Shown piece by piece: positions 1-11,700 of a stretch of DNA of 64,000 nt; the first letter of the stretch is position 1; every line of letters starts with the position of its first letter. The stretch comes from Pteria penguin. Lineage: Eukaryota > Mollusca > Bivalvia > Pterioida > Pteriidae. The stretch covers positions 31,915,001 to 31,979,000 of the forward strand of contig CM068587.1 in assembly GCA_035048485.1 (NCBI GenBank), written 5' to 3'. The position numbers were made by a program, and so were the translations under genes. The notes below the pieces were generated by a model, which was given only the letters and a program-made list of their open reading frames with translations, had not been told where the DNA came from and ran no database searches.

Positions 1-59
1 CTTGACACTGATTTTTGACAAGGAATGGATAAGGCTATTATAAACAAAGTAATCTCGAA

Positions 60-200
60 GAGCTTTAGTATTAATAGCATCAACTATTCTTGCCACGAAG
101 GTGTGCATAAAGGGATATGTCACGTAATGTCTGAAATAGTCTCCGAAGAAACTATTCAGTCGATATAGAGACTTCCTGCACTTTGAGGTCCCTTTTTCCA
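60..200 (+). pseudogene. Fossil of reverse transcriptase C-terminus (Penelope-like)
   Basis: In pieces this reads TILATKVCIKGYV...KKLFSRYRDFLHFEVP with stops, the same C-terminal segment seen better preserved in the copies at 3215-4578 and 5030-6245. The bases to about 480 look like its 3' flank, with repeated 'TTTGAGGTCCC' and 'CTTTTGACAATACC' blocks. Confidence 0.45.
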
Positions 201-529
201 AAATGTCTATAAATGTTTGGGATACAATCATATAAATTTACTGTCGTACACTTTTGACAATACCAGATTTGTAAATTTTCATATACCGGATTTGACAGTT
301 TGAGGTCCCTCTTTTCTTTAGATGTGTGGAATATGAACTTACAACCTATAATCTTATCGTCTTTACCCTTTTGACAATACCTGACATCTCAATTTTCAAA
401 TCTGGTTCGTATTCGTCTTAATGTGGAACCATGCACGATATTGCTCGCTTATTTTAGAACTTTGAGATTGGATCGACCCTATGTTACCCCATGTTACCTA
501 ATACAACTAGACTGACGTAATCGCTGGTC

Positions 530-963
530 CTTGTGTCCTTGTTTATGTACGCGCATTCGGTCTATTAATCTATTCGATGGCAATAACTTTCTACAAAAAT
601 GCGGAACAGCTATGGGAACAAAATTTGCCCCTACATACGCGACATTGGTTATAGGATTCCTAGAGGAAAAACTCCACACGCGCGTTAATGAGGAATTCAA
701 AGAGGAATTTAAAGAATATATTATCAATTCATGGAAACGATTCTTAGATGATTGTTTTATTATATGGACTCATTCATAAACAACATATAAACGAACCCGC
801 CTATAAACAAATTCCGCTCAGTGGGCATTTGGATACATGCGCGGGCGGATCTTTTAAATTTTTTCCGTTCTATAAGATGAGGGTCAATGACAAAAATCTA
901 AGAGAAATAAAGGAAAATAACTTTATTGCCAGATTTAAACCTATATTGAATGGACACCAATGA
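530..963 (+). pseudogene. Penelope-like reverse transcriptase fragment
   Basis: The + strand reads NNFLQKCGTAMGTKFAPTYA followed by FLEEKL and then SWKRFLDDCFIIW, which are RT motifs of the kind seen in Penelope-like retroelements (xMG....P..A and the .xDD catalytic box). A frameshift near 748-779 moves the reading to a second frame that continues SGHLDTCAGGSFKFFPFYK. No complete ORF or endonuclease was found. It differs from the copies at 2-6 kb, so it is probably a separate family. Non-functional. Confidence 0.7.
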
Positions 964-964
964 T

Positions 965-1330
965 GATCATTACTATTGATCAATCTGTTTTATTGTTGTT
1001 TATATTTTAATTTATTTGTTTTGTATATATATTTAACTAAATCAGAGCATGCTTTCTCCCCTCATGTTCTATGACGTCATTGTATTATGTTAAACTCACA
1101 TTATTAACCTATGACGTCATTGCTATCTTAGCAACATTGTTACTTCGCCTGAAGATTGTAAATAGACATGAAAACGTTAGTGAAATACAATTATTATTAT
1201 TAAATAGTGCAAATTCGAGGTATATATACATATATATATAAAGCACAAATAGAATCAGAGAAACACCTGGGAGTACTATGGACCTTGGATATCCGAAGAA
1301 ATACCTGTAGAAAATAAAGACAAATTAGAC
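965..1330. other. AT-rich stretch between RT fossil and SINE
   Basis: No gene seen. There is a TGACGTCAT-like word twice (ATGACGTCATTG near 1070 and 1110) and a short alternating TA tract near 1220-1240. It may be the 3' tail of the RT fragment just upstream. Confidence 0.3.
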
Positions 1331-1333
1331 AAA

Positions 1334-1965
<632 letters not shown>

Positions 1966-2285
1966 TGCACACTTACATAGAACTATATAATAATGTATTG
2001 GACTTTCCGATCGATAATATGTTTGTATGATAGGAGAAAGGGTTTTCCAACAAACTGGCGGTACAAACTATGCCCCACGTTTTGCTGATATACTTCTTTA
2101 CGGAGACGAATTCTTCCTATCTTTATCCTCTTAAGGGAAGAAGCTATAAGCTCCTCGGTCCAACTTCACATACAGCCATAGAGATGACTAACGTGCAATT
2201 AATAATCCTTTTTTCACGGGTTACCTTGCAACAACTACCCCAACAAACTGGAAATTAAGGAAACCAAAAACTGACATCAGCTTTA
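1966..2285 (+). pseudogene. Decayed RT fragment (Penelope-like, mid-domain)
   Basis: Reads roughly VFQQTGGTNYAPRFADILLY, then a broken NFTYSHRDD, parallel to FQQIVGIPMDTNCASLLADI and FTYRYIDDLLSINNPSFTDY in the copy at 3215-4578. Several stops and a frame slip are present. Confidence 0.6.
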
Positions 2286-2338
2286 GCGTACTTTTTAAAA
2301 ATCAGATGTTTCCTGGACAACATATATTTGATGGTAGT

Positions 2339-2554
2339 TTACATAAATGATTTGGACTGCCATTTGACTACTGGAAGTACATGTGATTTTGATAATTCGA
2401 ATTCAAGAAGTCTTCGTTTCATTTTTGATGAGGGATCTTTGTGTTGTGTTGTAGAAAAATCAAATGAATTGATTGACTTCACATGTTCCAACAGTCCACT
2501 ACACTTTTTTATGGTATACATGTCATTATACCACCTATAAAACATACCGTGCAT
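2339..2554 (-). pseudogene. RT fragment in opposite orientation
   Basis: The minus strand reads SGLLEHVKSINSFDFSTTQH, matching the LLEHLKSK...SIKSFDFSTLYTT segment of the + strand copy at 3660-3740. It is an inverted, broken piece of the same retroelement. Confidence 0.5.
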
Positions 2555-2559
2555 AGTAG

Positions 2560-3190
2560 TTTTGAAAGCTAGATTTAATTTCTGATAGCATTTTTGTCCG
2601 TATGATCAATTTTTTGGAATACACACAGGAAATGGCAGTAAAAAGTTGTTCATACGAATTTTTGTACATTTTACGAATACAATAAAAATAAATCAAGGAT
2701 ATATAAATTTAATTTACTTTCATTGAAATCAAAATTAGTAAAACCAAATTTATAGTTGTCAATAACTTCTGATCCGTTCTGAAAAAGCTCAACTTGAGTC
2801 CTGGAGTCCTCTTTCTTTGCCTATCTACTTGAATAAGCCTTACAAGAGTTTATTTTTATCTAAACATATTGACATTAAGTAAATGACCTTGCCTCTTTGA
2901 ATTTTAGGCAACTTTGTAAATTTGTCTCAACTATAAAACATAGCTGCACTAATATTTGAAATCAAATGAAGAGCATTCACAATAAAAGAAAACAAAATAC
3001 GCTGCATAAAATGCTTGTAATTTTATATTTAGGATGCAACTGATGACGTGTGTCTGTAGGAAAAGCATAAAGGTCTTTCATTATATACAAGAGAAAAGAC
3101 ATCTGACCAGGTTGTATGACGCAAATCACCAGGGACATGCACGTAAAGCATGATAATAGTAAAATTAAGACAGAATACGACAAAAATATT
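2560..3190. other. AT-rich spacer between RT fragments
   Basis: No gene or clear repeat recognised. Confidence 0.3.
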
Positions 3191-3192
3191 CC

Positions 3193-3237
3193 ATGTGATC
3201 ATATTGTGACAGGAAATCTGTCACAATATGATCACAT
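3193..3237. repeat. Perfect 20-bp inverted repeat with 5-bp loop
   Basis: Arms 3193-3212 and 3218-3237 (ATGTGATCATATTGTGACAG and its exact complement) around GAAAT. It sits just upstream of the RT fossil. Confidence 0.85.
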
Positions 3238-4578
3238 TATATCATTACACCAGCAGATAAAGCGTCTAATAATTATACATTTACTTGTAAGAAATATTAC
3301 TTGGACAGCCTAATGAAAGAATTAGGATTAAATTCAGCTCCAGGAAATCCTACTTATACTCTCACGCACTTTCCGGTTTCGAAGTACTTGAGAATCATAA
3401 ATCTGTCCTCAATACGTTTGTTATTGACACAAAAATATTAAATTTCGAACTTCTATATTTGTACTGCATTCCCAAAATGCACAAAAATCCTTACAAACAA
3501 CGCTTTATCGCTGGTTCCTCGAAGTGTTCCACAAAATTTCTATCGATGCTACTCACAAAAATATTATCAGAAATTAAATCTGGCCTTCATAGATATTGCG
3601 AAACAATATATTCCAGAAGTCGAATTAATCAAATGTGGATCCTTAAAAAGATCAAAAGAGTTGTTAGAACATCTAAAATCAAAAAGGTTTACTAAAATTC
3701 ACTCCATCAAGTCTTTTGACTTTTCGACTCTTTACACAACGATCCCTCATCAGAAATTAAAAGACAGATTAGTGGAAATTATTCAAAATGCATTTACTAG
3801 TAAAAACAGAAGCCGCAAATTCAAATATATAGTTATAGGCCATGATAAAACTTTGTTAGGGAAAATTCTGATTCCAAAAATAGATACACTTAAACAGCTG
3901 TCATCCAGATGCTGAACTCTCTTATCGATAACATTTTTGTGGTGTTTGGAGGAAAGGTTTTTCAACAAATTGTCGGCATTCCAATGGACACTAACTGTGC
4001 TTCGCTTCTGGCTGACATATTCCTTCACTCATACGTAGCTGAATTCATTCAGTCTTTGCTTTCGCAAGGAAAAAAAACCAATTGGCTCTTGGCTTCAATT
4101 TTACTTACAGATATATAGATGACTTGCTTTCAATTAATAATCCTTCATTCACGGATTACCTTAGCATCATCTATCCAAGTGAACTGGAGGTAAAAGAAAC
4201 CACAGAAAGTAGTAGTTCTACTTCGTATTTAGATATTATGTCGTCTTTCGACATTAATGGTCAATTGAACACCTCACTCTATGACAAACGTGACAATTTC
4301 AATTTCGCTATCATAAACTTTCCTTTCATAAGTAGCAACATTCCATCATCGCGCGCATACGGCGTATTCATATCTCAGTTAATACGTTATTCCAGATTAG
4401 TTCAAATTACAATGACTTTGTTCTGAGGGCTAGGCGACTTTCAGTTAAGCTGCTCAACCAGGGTTATATATGTGCTAGACTAGCAACGTCACTGAGGAAG
4501 TTCTACGGTCGTTACGAGACTCTTATTACTCCATATGATATCTCGTTATCCAGACTTTTAAATGATATTCTGGACTGA
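3215..4578 (+). pseudogene. Penelope-like reverse transcriptase pseudogene, best preserved copy
   Basis: Shifting between frames, the + strand reads ...IPKMHKNPYKQRFIAGSSKC, then ELLEHLKSK, SFDFSTLYTTIPHQKLKDRL, FGGKVFQQIVGIPMDTNCAS, NFTYRYIDDLLSINNPSFTD and ISQLIRYSR, ending KFYGRYETL near 4530. These are consecutive RT motifs, with the catalytic YIDD intact. At least four frameshifts or stops break it (about 3440, 3690, 3915 and 4426). No host gene is implied. Confidence 0.75.
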
Positions 4579-5025
4579 GACCGATTCCGATCATTTTACA
4601 CAGATTTGACACCTTCTATACTAGAAGTTTACCTACTTTGACTTCTCAATATAAATACATGTGGAATTTACACGATTTGACTCTTTCTACTAGGTATATG
4701 TGACGGGTGTTGCTAGCAAGCAGGAGATGCTCACTCTCCCCGGGCACCAGATCTCACTCCATCCAAGGGGTTCACATATGCTCTTCAAGTAGACATATTT
4801 TTTTTCTACTTGTTTTTCATTTTCACTGATTTTGTATGTCCTCTGGTTTCATGATTTTTAGACTTGTGCTTTGGATTTATCCATCATCTTTACACTCCAT
4901 ATTGATCGTATTTAAAACACTTAGGGATCTTTCTAGTTAATGCTCAAATTATAGAGAGCCACAGTCATTCACATGGCATAAACATTTTAATATTACATGT
5001 ATTATGAGCTCATGTGAAGAGTATA
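4579..5025 (+). repeat. 3' flank of RT copy with dispersed repeat block
   Basis: 4690-4770 carries GCAAGCAGGAGATGCTCACT and CCCCGGGCACCAGATCTCAC, a relative of the block at 1646-1965. The rest is AT-rich with no gene. Confidence 0.45.
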
Positions 5026-5029
5026 CCAG

Positions 5030-6245
5030 AAATTGGGCTAAGAGGGAAACGGTAGAATTAGACACTCTTTCTGAATGGCTGAAGTCCATTAGTAAGTTGC
5101 TTTAGAAAAGAATTCGAAGGCTCTGTCATTTCTTTAACAACGAGCAAAAGTCTATATTTCGTGACTCCAGCGTCATTAGAGAACTTTCTCGAAATAAATC
5201 TGACCTCGAGCTAATATACTTTTTTGATTCCAAATATGTATAAAATTCCGTATGAGCACCGATGGATCTTCCAAGTCTTGCACCAAACCTCTTTCATGTT
5301 ACTAACCGAAAATTTTATTCAGAAATACTGCTCCATTACTCACTCAAGAAGCGGAATCAATCATATGTGGACCTTAAAGAACTGCAAGGAACTTCTAGAG
5401 AACATAAAATCTCCTTCTTTTGATAATGTCACTAGCGTCAAATCTTTTGACTTTTGAACTCTTTTTACTACCATTCCTCATCAAAAACTAAAGAACAGAA
5501 TAACATCAATTATACATAACGCCTTCTTTATCAAAAATGGAACTCACCGGTATAGATATCTCGATTTAGGCCACAACGATACATATTTTGCAGTCTGCTT
5601 CTATCTTCAAGTATACAGAAAAAGAGATCATCCAAGTGTTAGATTTTTATATACATGTAGATAATAATTTTGTGAGTTTTGGTGGGAAAATGTTCCGCAG
5701 ATTGATGGCATTTCGATGGGTATAAATTGTGCGCCAGTTCTGGTCGACATTTTTGGTACTCAGAATTCATATCTTTTCCGCCCTCCAAGGACAATAAACA
5801 ATTAGCATCTCGGTTCAACTTTACATACAGATACAACGATAACGTTATGTCAATTAACAACACTTCAACTTCAACAATCACCTCAATTTCATATATTCAA
5901 AAGATGTTGAGATAAAGTATACAACTGAGAGCTTATCTCGGTATATTCCTATCAATTAGTGATGATTGTATGTTAGTTACCTCTACTTATGACATACGTG
6001 ACGATTTCAATTTCATTATCAGCAACTTCCCTTTCCTAAGTAGCAACATATCTTCCTCTCCTTCATATTGCGTCTTGCGCCTTCATTTCATAACTTACAC
6101 GCTATGCCAGGACATCTTATAACCTCGAAAGATTTCGTCCTGAGTGCGGGGCTCCTTGTCACGAAACTATTCTCGCAAGGATATATTGAGGAAGTTTAAT
6201 CGTCGATATAGGGATCTGGTGCAATTTGAGATCCCCTTTCAAGAA
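5030..6245 (+). pseudogene. Second RT pseudogene copy, heavily decayed
   Basis: Recognisable pieces: SRSGINHMWTLKNCKELLEN, VKSFDF then a stop, TIPHQKLKNRITSIIHNAFF, ISMGINCAPVLVDIF and, near 6000, a DFNF..SNFPFLSSN equivalent. Parallel to 3215-4578 in order and strand, so the two are copies or a tandem pair. Many stops. Confidence 0.65.
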
Positions 6246-7171
<926 letters not shown>

Positions 7172-7414
7172 GCACTAGAAATTGTGTTGTTGTATTCTTT
7201 TGTTAAATTGTCCGTAAAATGTTTCAATTTCCATTGACAAGATTTGAACTGCTTCTGGGACAAAAGTTTAAGTGTCCACTTGAAAATCAAATGCGTTGTT
7301 CACATTTTAAGTAGAAAAATTCCTCAGTACAATAATAGTAACATTCCTAGCATGTCCTACTTGGCTATTATTGCGGAAGTTTACAAAGGAGGAGATATTT
7401 TGTCGAGTATTTCC

Positions 7415-7583
7415 TGGACAGGCTTGGTGTAGTGTTTAAGCGCCCTACTTACGGTGCGGACGATCTGGGTTCGATTCCCGGGTTGCGCCACAATGTTTAA
7501 GAGGTTGGTTACCTCCTGCTTCCATGTCACGATATAACTGTAAAACTGTTGAAATGAACGTAAAACACCAATCAACCAACCAG
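7415..7583 (+). mobile_element. tRNA-derived SINE with imperfect 12-bp target duplication
   Basis: A tRNA-like head with A-box-like GGTGTAGTGTTTAAGCGC and B box GGTTCGATTCCCGGG, then a body TGTTTAAGAGGTTGGT and a tail ACACCAATCAACCAACC. It is flanked by TCGAGTATTTCC (7403-7414) and TCGAGCATTTCC (7584-7595), a target-site duplication with one mismatch. Same family as 48581-48750. Confidence 0.85.
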
Positions 7584-7595
7584 TCGAGCATTTCC

Positions 7596-8679
7596 ACGAT
7601 CTGACACGAATTAACTAATGTACGATACAAGAACCAGTACTAGGTGGTTGTGACACTCTCAACAGTGTACCACGATGTACATTTATAGACCCCTCTAATT
7701 ATATGTGAAATGGGGTATCCTGCAAGAGTAAACGTCTCTCGCTTAGCTAGACACACCTGTCATGAATTCCTAAAATGATACGATATTACGGCATATGTGC
7801 ATTTTTTTTTCATTGATAATAATAAAAAATATGATTCACTAAATTCACTTCTAGAATGATATCTTCACAGAATATGTCATTCTTAGATTCTTTGGGTGGG
7901 TTAATTATGCTTACTAAATGATTTTTCAAAGTTTTCAAAATTGCATTTGTAGGACACGTATCTCTTTTAAATGTTTTTCTTTTCTTTTCTTTCTTTTATT
8001 TTTTTTTTTTGCTTAATTTTTTATTAATTTAAAATTCAATCAAATTAAGTTCTTCATTACGAAAACCTGTTACAGCATGATTAATAACAAAGACTGCATA
8101 CAGCATATGAATATGATGGTTGATATAGACCCTTTCGACTAATATTTTGGTCGGCAAAATGATAACTATTCCCGTAATATGACGTCAGAGACAATCTTTA
8201 TTATTATTATTATTATGACGAAAAAAAATTATGGGAAACGTTATCATTTGCCAACCAAAATGTTAATCCCGCAGTACTTAACGTATTAATTGACACGTAC
8301 ATCTACTTGACATGACATTTAAATATATTGAAATATGTCCTTAGAAATCATTTATATAAGTCATTTAAAATAGTTGTTCAATACATTTATTTTGAATTTT
8401 CAAATTCGTAATTTGAAAAACCCTAATTTGGACTTGTTACCTTGTTCTCTGCAGTAAGAAATATGAAGGGTGAGGTTCTCCAACAGTTGCTTGATATTAA
8501 TATATTCATATAAGATAGAAATTTATCTTGTTGATACTTTCTCCAAAAGTAGTTCAATCAAAAAAATTATAAAAAAAAATCGGGTTCGACTAATCTCAAA
8601 ATAAAATCCCACCAAAACAAAACGAAATCATCGATGTGACAGCTGAAAATGATATGACAATTCATCCGACCTGTCCAAG
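7596..8679. other. Upstream region of KIF16B
   Basis: AT-rich with homopolymer runs; no gene. It holds a MITE-like hairpin at 8126-8270 (listed separately). No TATA or initiator could be chosen with confidence; the 5' UTR must include at least some of 8560-8679. Confidence 0.35.
8126..8270. mobile_element. MITE-like inverted repeat (TAGACCCTTT family), divergent copy
   Basis: Arms near 8142-8178 and 8229-8262 are imperfect reverse complements (TTTTGGTCGGCAAAATGATA against its counterpart). Starts TATAGACCCTTTC and contains TTCCCGTAA and GACGTCA, words shared with the MITE at 14011-14180. Confidence 0.55.
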
Positions 8680-8683
8680 ATGA
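8654..8683 (+). promoter_or_regulatory. Nine-codon upstream ORF overlapping the KIF16B start (ATGA)
   Basis: An ATG at 8654 opens a nine-codon frame whose TGA (8681-8683) overlaps the KIF16B ATG (8680-8682) as ATGA. If the transcript starts upstream of 8654, ribosomes using this uORF would stop exactly on the main start codon, an arrangement that permits reinitiation. It is seen in sequence only; the 5' end of the mRNA is unknown. Confidence 0.45.
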
Positions 8684-8726
8684 CCTCCGTGAAAGTTGCT
8701 GTTCGAGTTCGTCCATTTAACAAAAG
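8680..8726 (+). CDS. KIF16B: KIF16B exon 1: start of motor domain
   Basis: Encodes residues 1-16, [16 protein letters not shown], the first beta strand of the kinesin motor with the family motif VAVRVRPFN. The donor is AAAAG|GTAGAT, and the exon ends two bases into an Arg codon completed by exon 2, nine kilobases away. Confidence 0.93.
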
Positions 8727-11700
8727 GTAGATCGAGGACGTTTATATTATTTTCGTCGAGTGTCTTGAAGTAAAGTGGTAATTTGAACTGGCAGTGACCA
8801 GTAGTGGTAGGCACAGGGGGTTATGGTCAAAACGTACCCATGCCAAAACGTACCCACTTTTGGTCAAAACGTACCCACTTCTTTCTTCTTCTTCTTCTTC
8901 CAATACGAAGTGTACTAAAAAGTTGAGCGTTATACTTCATGTGGCAGTCAAGATAAAAGCCTCTCAGTATGATACAGTTAAAAGTTAAAATCTTTTGTCC
9001 TCATCCTAAGCTGAAGTGGGCAGGTGGTATGTTGCCCATTGCAGTCCTGTAGTCCTCCAAGGAACATGCTGATGTCATTGCTGATGGAAGTCTGTTCCAA
9101 TCCCTGATGGTTCGCGGGAAGAAGGAGAAACGGTATACATCCTTTTTCGCTGTTGGGATGCGAAAGGTATGTTGTCCCCTTGTCCTGGTGTCTGTCTGGA
9201 TTAGGTATTGTTCTGCTGGAATGGCCACTAGATTGTGCTGGATCTTGAATAGCAGCAGAAGGCGGATCTTTACTCTTCTGATCTGTAGCGATTCCCATCC
9301 CAAGGAGCTGACCATGTTGGTGACGCTGCCTGCTTTCCTATCCCAGTAGTTCCTTGTAGCGAATCGTGCTGCTCTAAGTTGGACTTTCTCTATCTGGTTG
9401 ATCTGTCCGCTAGTGTGAGGGTCCCATATGGAGGCAGCGTACTCCAGCGTTGGACGTACAATGGCTTCATAGGCTCTAACCTGTGCTGATGTTCTGCAAC
9501 CTCGGAGATTTCGCTTCAGGAAGCCTAGAGTCCTATTGGCTTTCGCTGTGATGGCTTCAATGTGCTTGTTCCACTTCATATTGCTGCTGATAGTAACTCC
9601 CAGGTACTTGCTCGAGTCCACTACTTCTAACTTATGGCTGTGTAGTCTGTAGTCTGCACTGACCGTTTTCCGCTTTGATGAGACCTGTATGACCACGCAC
9701 TTCTCCGGATGGAAGGTCATCTGCCACTCTTCTTCCCACTTCTCAAGTGCTGTAAGGTCTTGCTGTAGCCTGTTGCTGTCCTCTGTGTTGTTGATCGGGC
9801 GGTACAGTAAACAATCATCTGCGAACAACCTGGTTTCTGATTTGGTGGCTTCTGGGAGGTCATTGATGAATGTGATGAAGAGCAGCGGGCCAAGTACTGT
9901 TCCCTGTGGTACTCCTGATAGGACATCTGCACTAGATGAGGCATGGCCGTCTAGAAGAACTTGTTGTTGTCTGTTGTTCAGGAAGTCCTTAATCCATAGC
10001 AGAGTGTTGTCTCGTACACCATAGAACTGCAGCTTATGTAGCAATCTCTTATGTGGCACCTTGTCAAATGCTTTCGAGAAGTCTAGCAGAACAATGTCGA
10101 CTTGGCCCCCCTGGTCTAAAGTGCGGGCAATACTGTCTATGGTGATGGCTAGCTGAGTGTCACAGGAACGCTTGGATCTGAAGCTGTGTTGACTGTTGCT
10201 GAGGATAGAGTGCTGGTCGAAGTGGTCCATTACCTGGCTGTGGATGATGTGTTCCAGTAATTTACAGGAGATGGAGGTCAGGGAGACTGGTCTGTAGTTG
10301 GAGGCCTGATGCTTATCACCTTTCTTGTATACTGGAACAATAGAAGTAGGGTCCGGCGCCATAAACTGAGAATATACTTAAGTCAAAAATTTCATTTTAA
10401 TTTATTCCATTATCAAACATTCAAATAAATTTTAATGCAGAATGGTTTAGTTCTATTTATCAGTAGAATAAAACTAAATAAAATCCAAATCCCAGTTATG
10501 AATTCATTGATGAACAGAAGAATACGAATTTTTGACTTAAGTATATTCTTAGTTTATGGCGCCGGACCCTGATCTCCAGTCGTCTGGGATGGTGCCTGAA
10601 TCCAATGAGATCTGGAAGACTTTGGTCAATGCTGGAGCTATTTGGTCTGCATACTCATGTAAAAGCCTGGCTTGGATTCCATCTGGTCCTGTTGCTTTGT
10701 GGGAGTCGATGTTCCTGAGTAACTTGTGGACTCCTGCTTGGCTGACTTGGATTGAAGGCATCGCTGGATAAGGACTTGCACCTTTGTTTGGCATCCATGT
10801 GATATCCTCCCGCGTGTATACAGAATGAAATTGTTGGTTGAGTATTTCCGCTTTGGATTCAGTATCACTGTACAGGAGTCCATCTGTCTTCCTCAGTGGG
10901 GCTACTCCTTGTGAGTCCTGACGTTTGCTCTTCAGGTATGACCAGAATCTCTTGCTGTTGTTCTGCATCTCTCCACATACTGTTTGGTCTATGAACTCAT
11001 CATGAGCTGACCTCATTTCCCTCTGTGCTGCTGCCTTTAGTTGTCGATATCGGGCCTGGTCCTTAGGTTTCTTTGTGTGCCGTGCTTTCCTGAAGGATTT
11101 CTGGTGTTGACGTAGTAGACGTTTGACCCTAGTTGTCATCCATGGATTTGAATATCGGCTCCTACTGATCTTGGTGGGAATGGCGTCTTCTACTATCGTT
11201 GATATGGATCCTCTGAAGTCAATCCATATATCATTGGCTGTTGTGTATTCTTTTGCCATGATGTTGTTCACTGCTGTTGTTATATGCTGACTGACCACCT
11301 CTCTATTTGCTTTGTCCCACAATAGTATTTTTTCGGGGGCATGACTTCTGATGGTATGTATGAAGAGAGAGATCTATCATCACAATATCATGGTCACTTT
11401 TCCCAATCGCTGGTAGGGCTTTGCATCTGTCGATCAAGGATGGATGTGATGTGAAGAGGAGGTAAAGGATATTGCTGCCTCTGATAGGGAAGGTCACTAC
11501 TTGCGCTATGGCTAGATCATCTCGTAAGTTGAGATATGCATCATTTACCTGTCTCGGGACATTTCGACTTTTGATGGTACCAGACTCCCTGTCGATGTCG
11601 GGTAGGTTGAAATCTCCTCCAAGTAGAAAGTAGGCTGATTTGTGGTCAGATCTGACTGCTGTGATGTCTGTCACTAGCGCCTGGGTTCTTTGGTCAAAAC

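Larger units (their letters stand above)
8885..11685 (-). mobile_element. CR1/Jockey-like LINE, 5'-truncated, nested insertion
   Basis: A minus-strand non-LTR retrotransposon with the endonuclease end ([24 protein letters not shown]), RT domain ([43 protein letters not shown], catalytic FADDCLLY) and a downstream thumb region, ending at the stop at 9001. The 3' UTR ends in a hairpin and a (GAA)n tail at about 8880-8905. Possible target duplication TTCTTT (8879-8884 and 11686-11691), though within simple sequence. ORF breaks: a frameshift near 11310-11330 and the MITE at 10348-10570. It sits inside the GGTCAAAACGTACCC element, so it inserted after that element. Confidence 0.85.

Noticed and set aside
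9107..10024. Open frames on + opposite the LINE
   Set aside because: They are shadows of the minus-strand RT reading frame.
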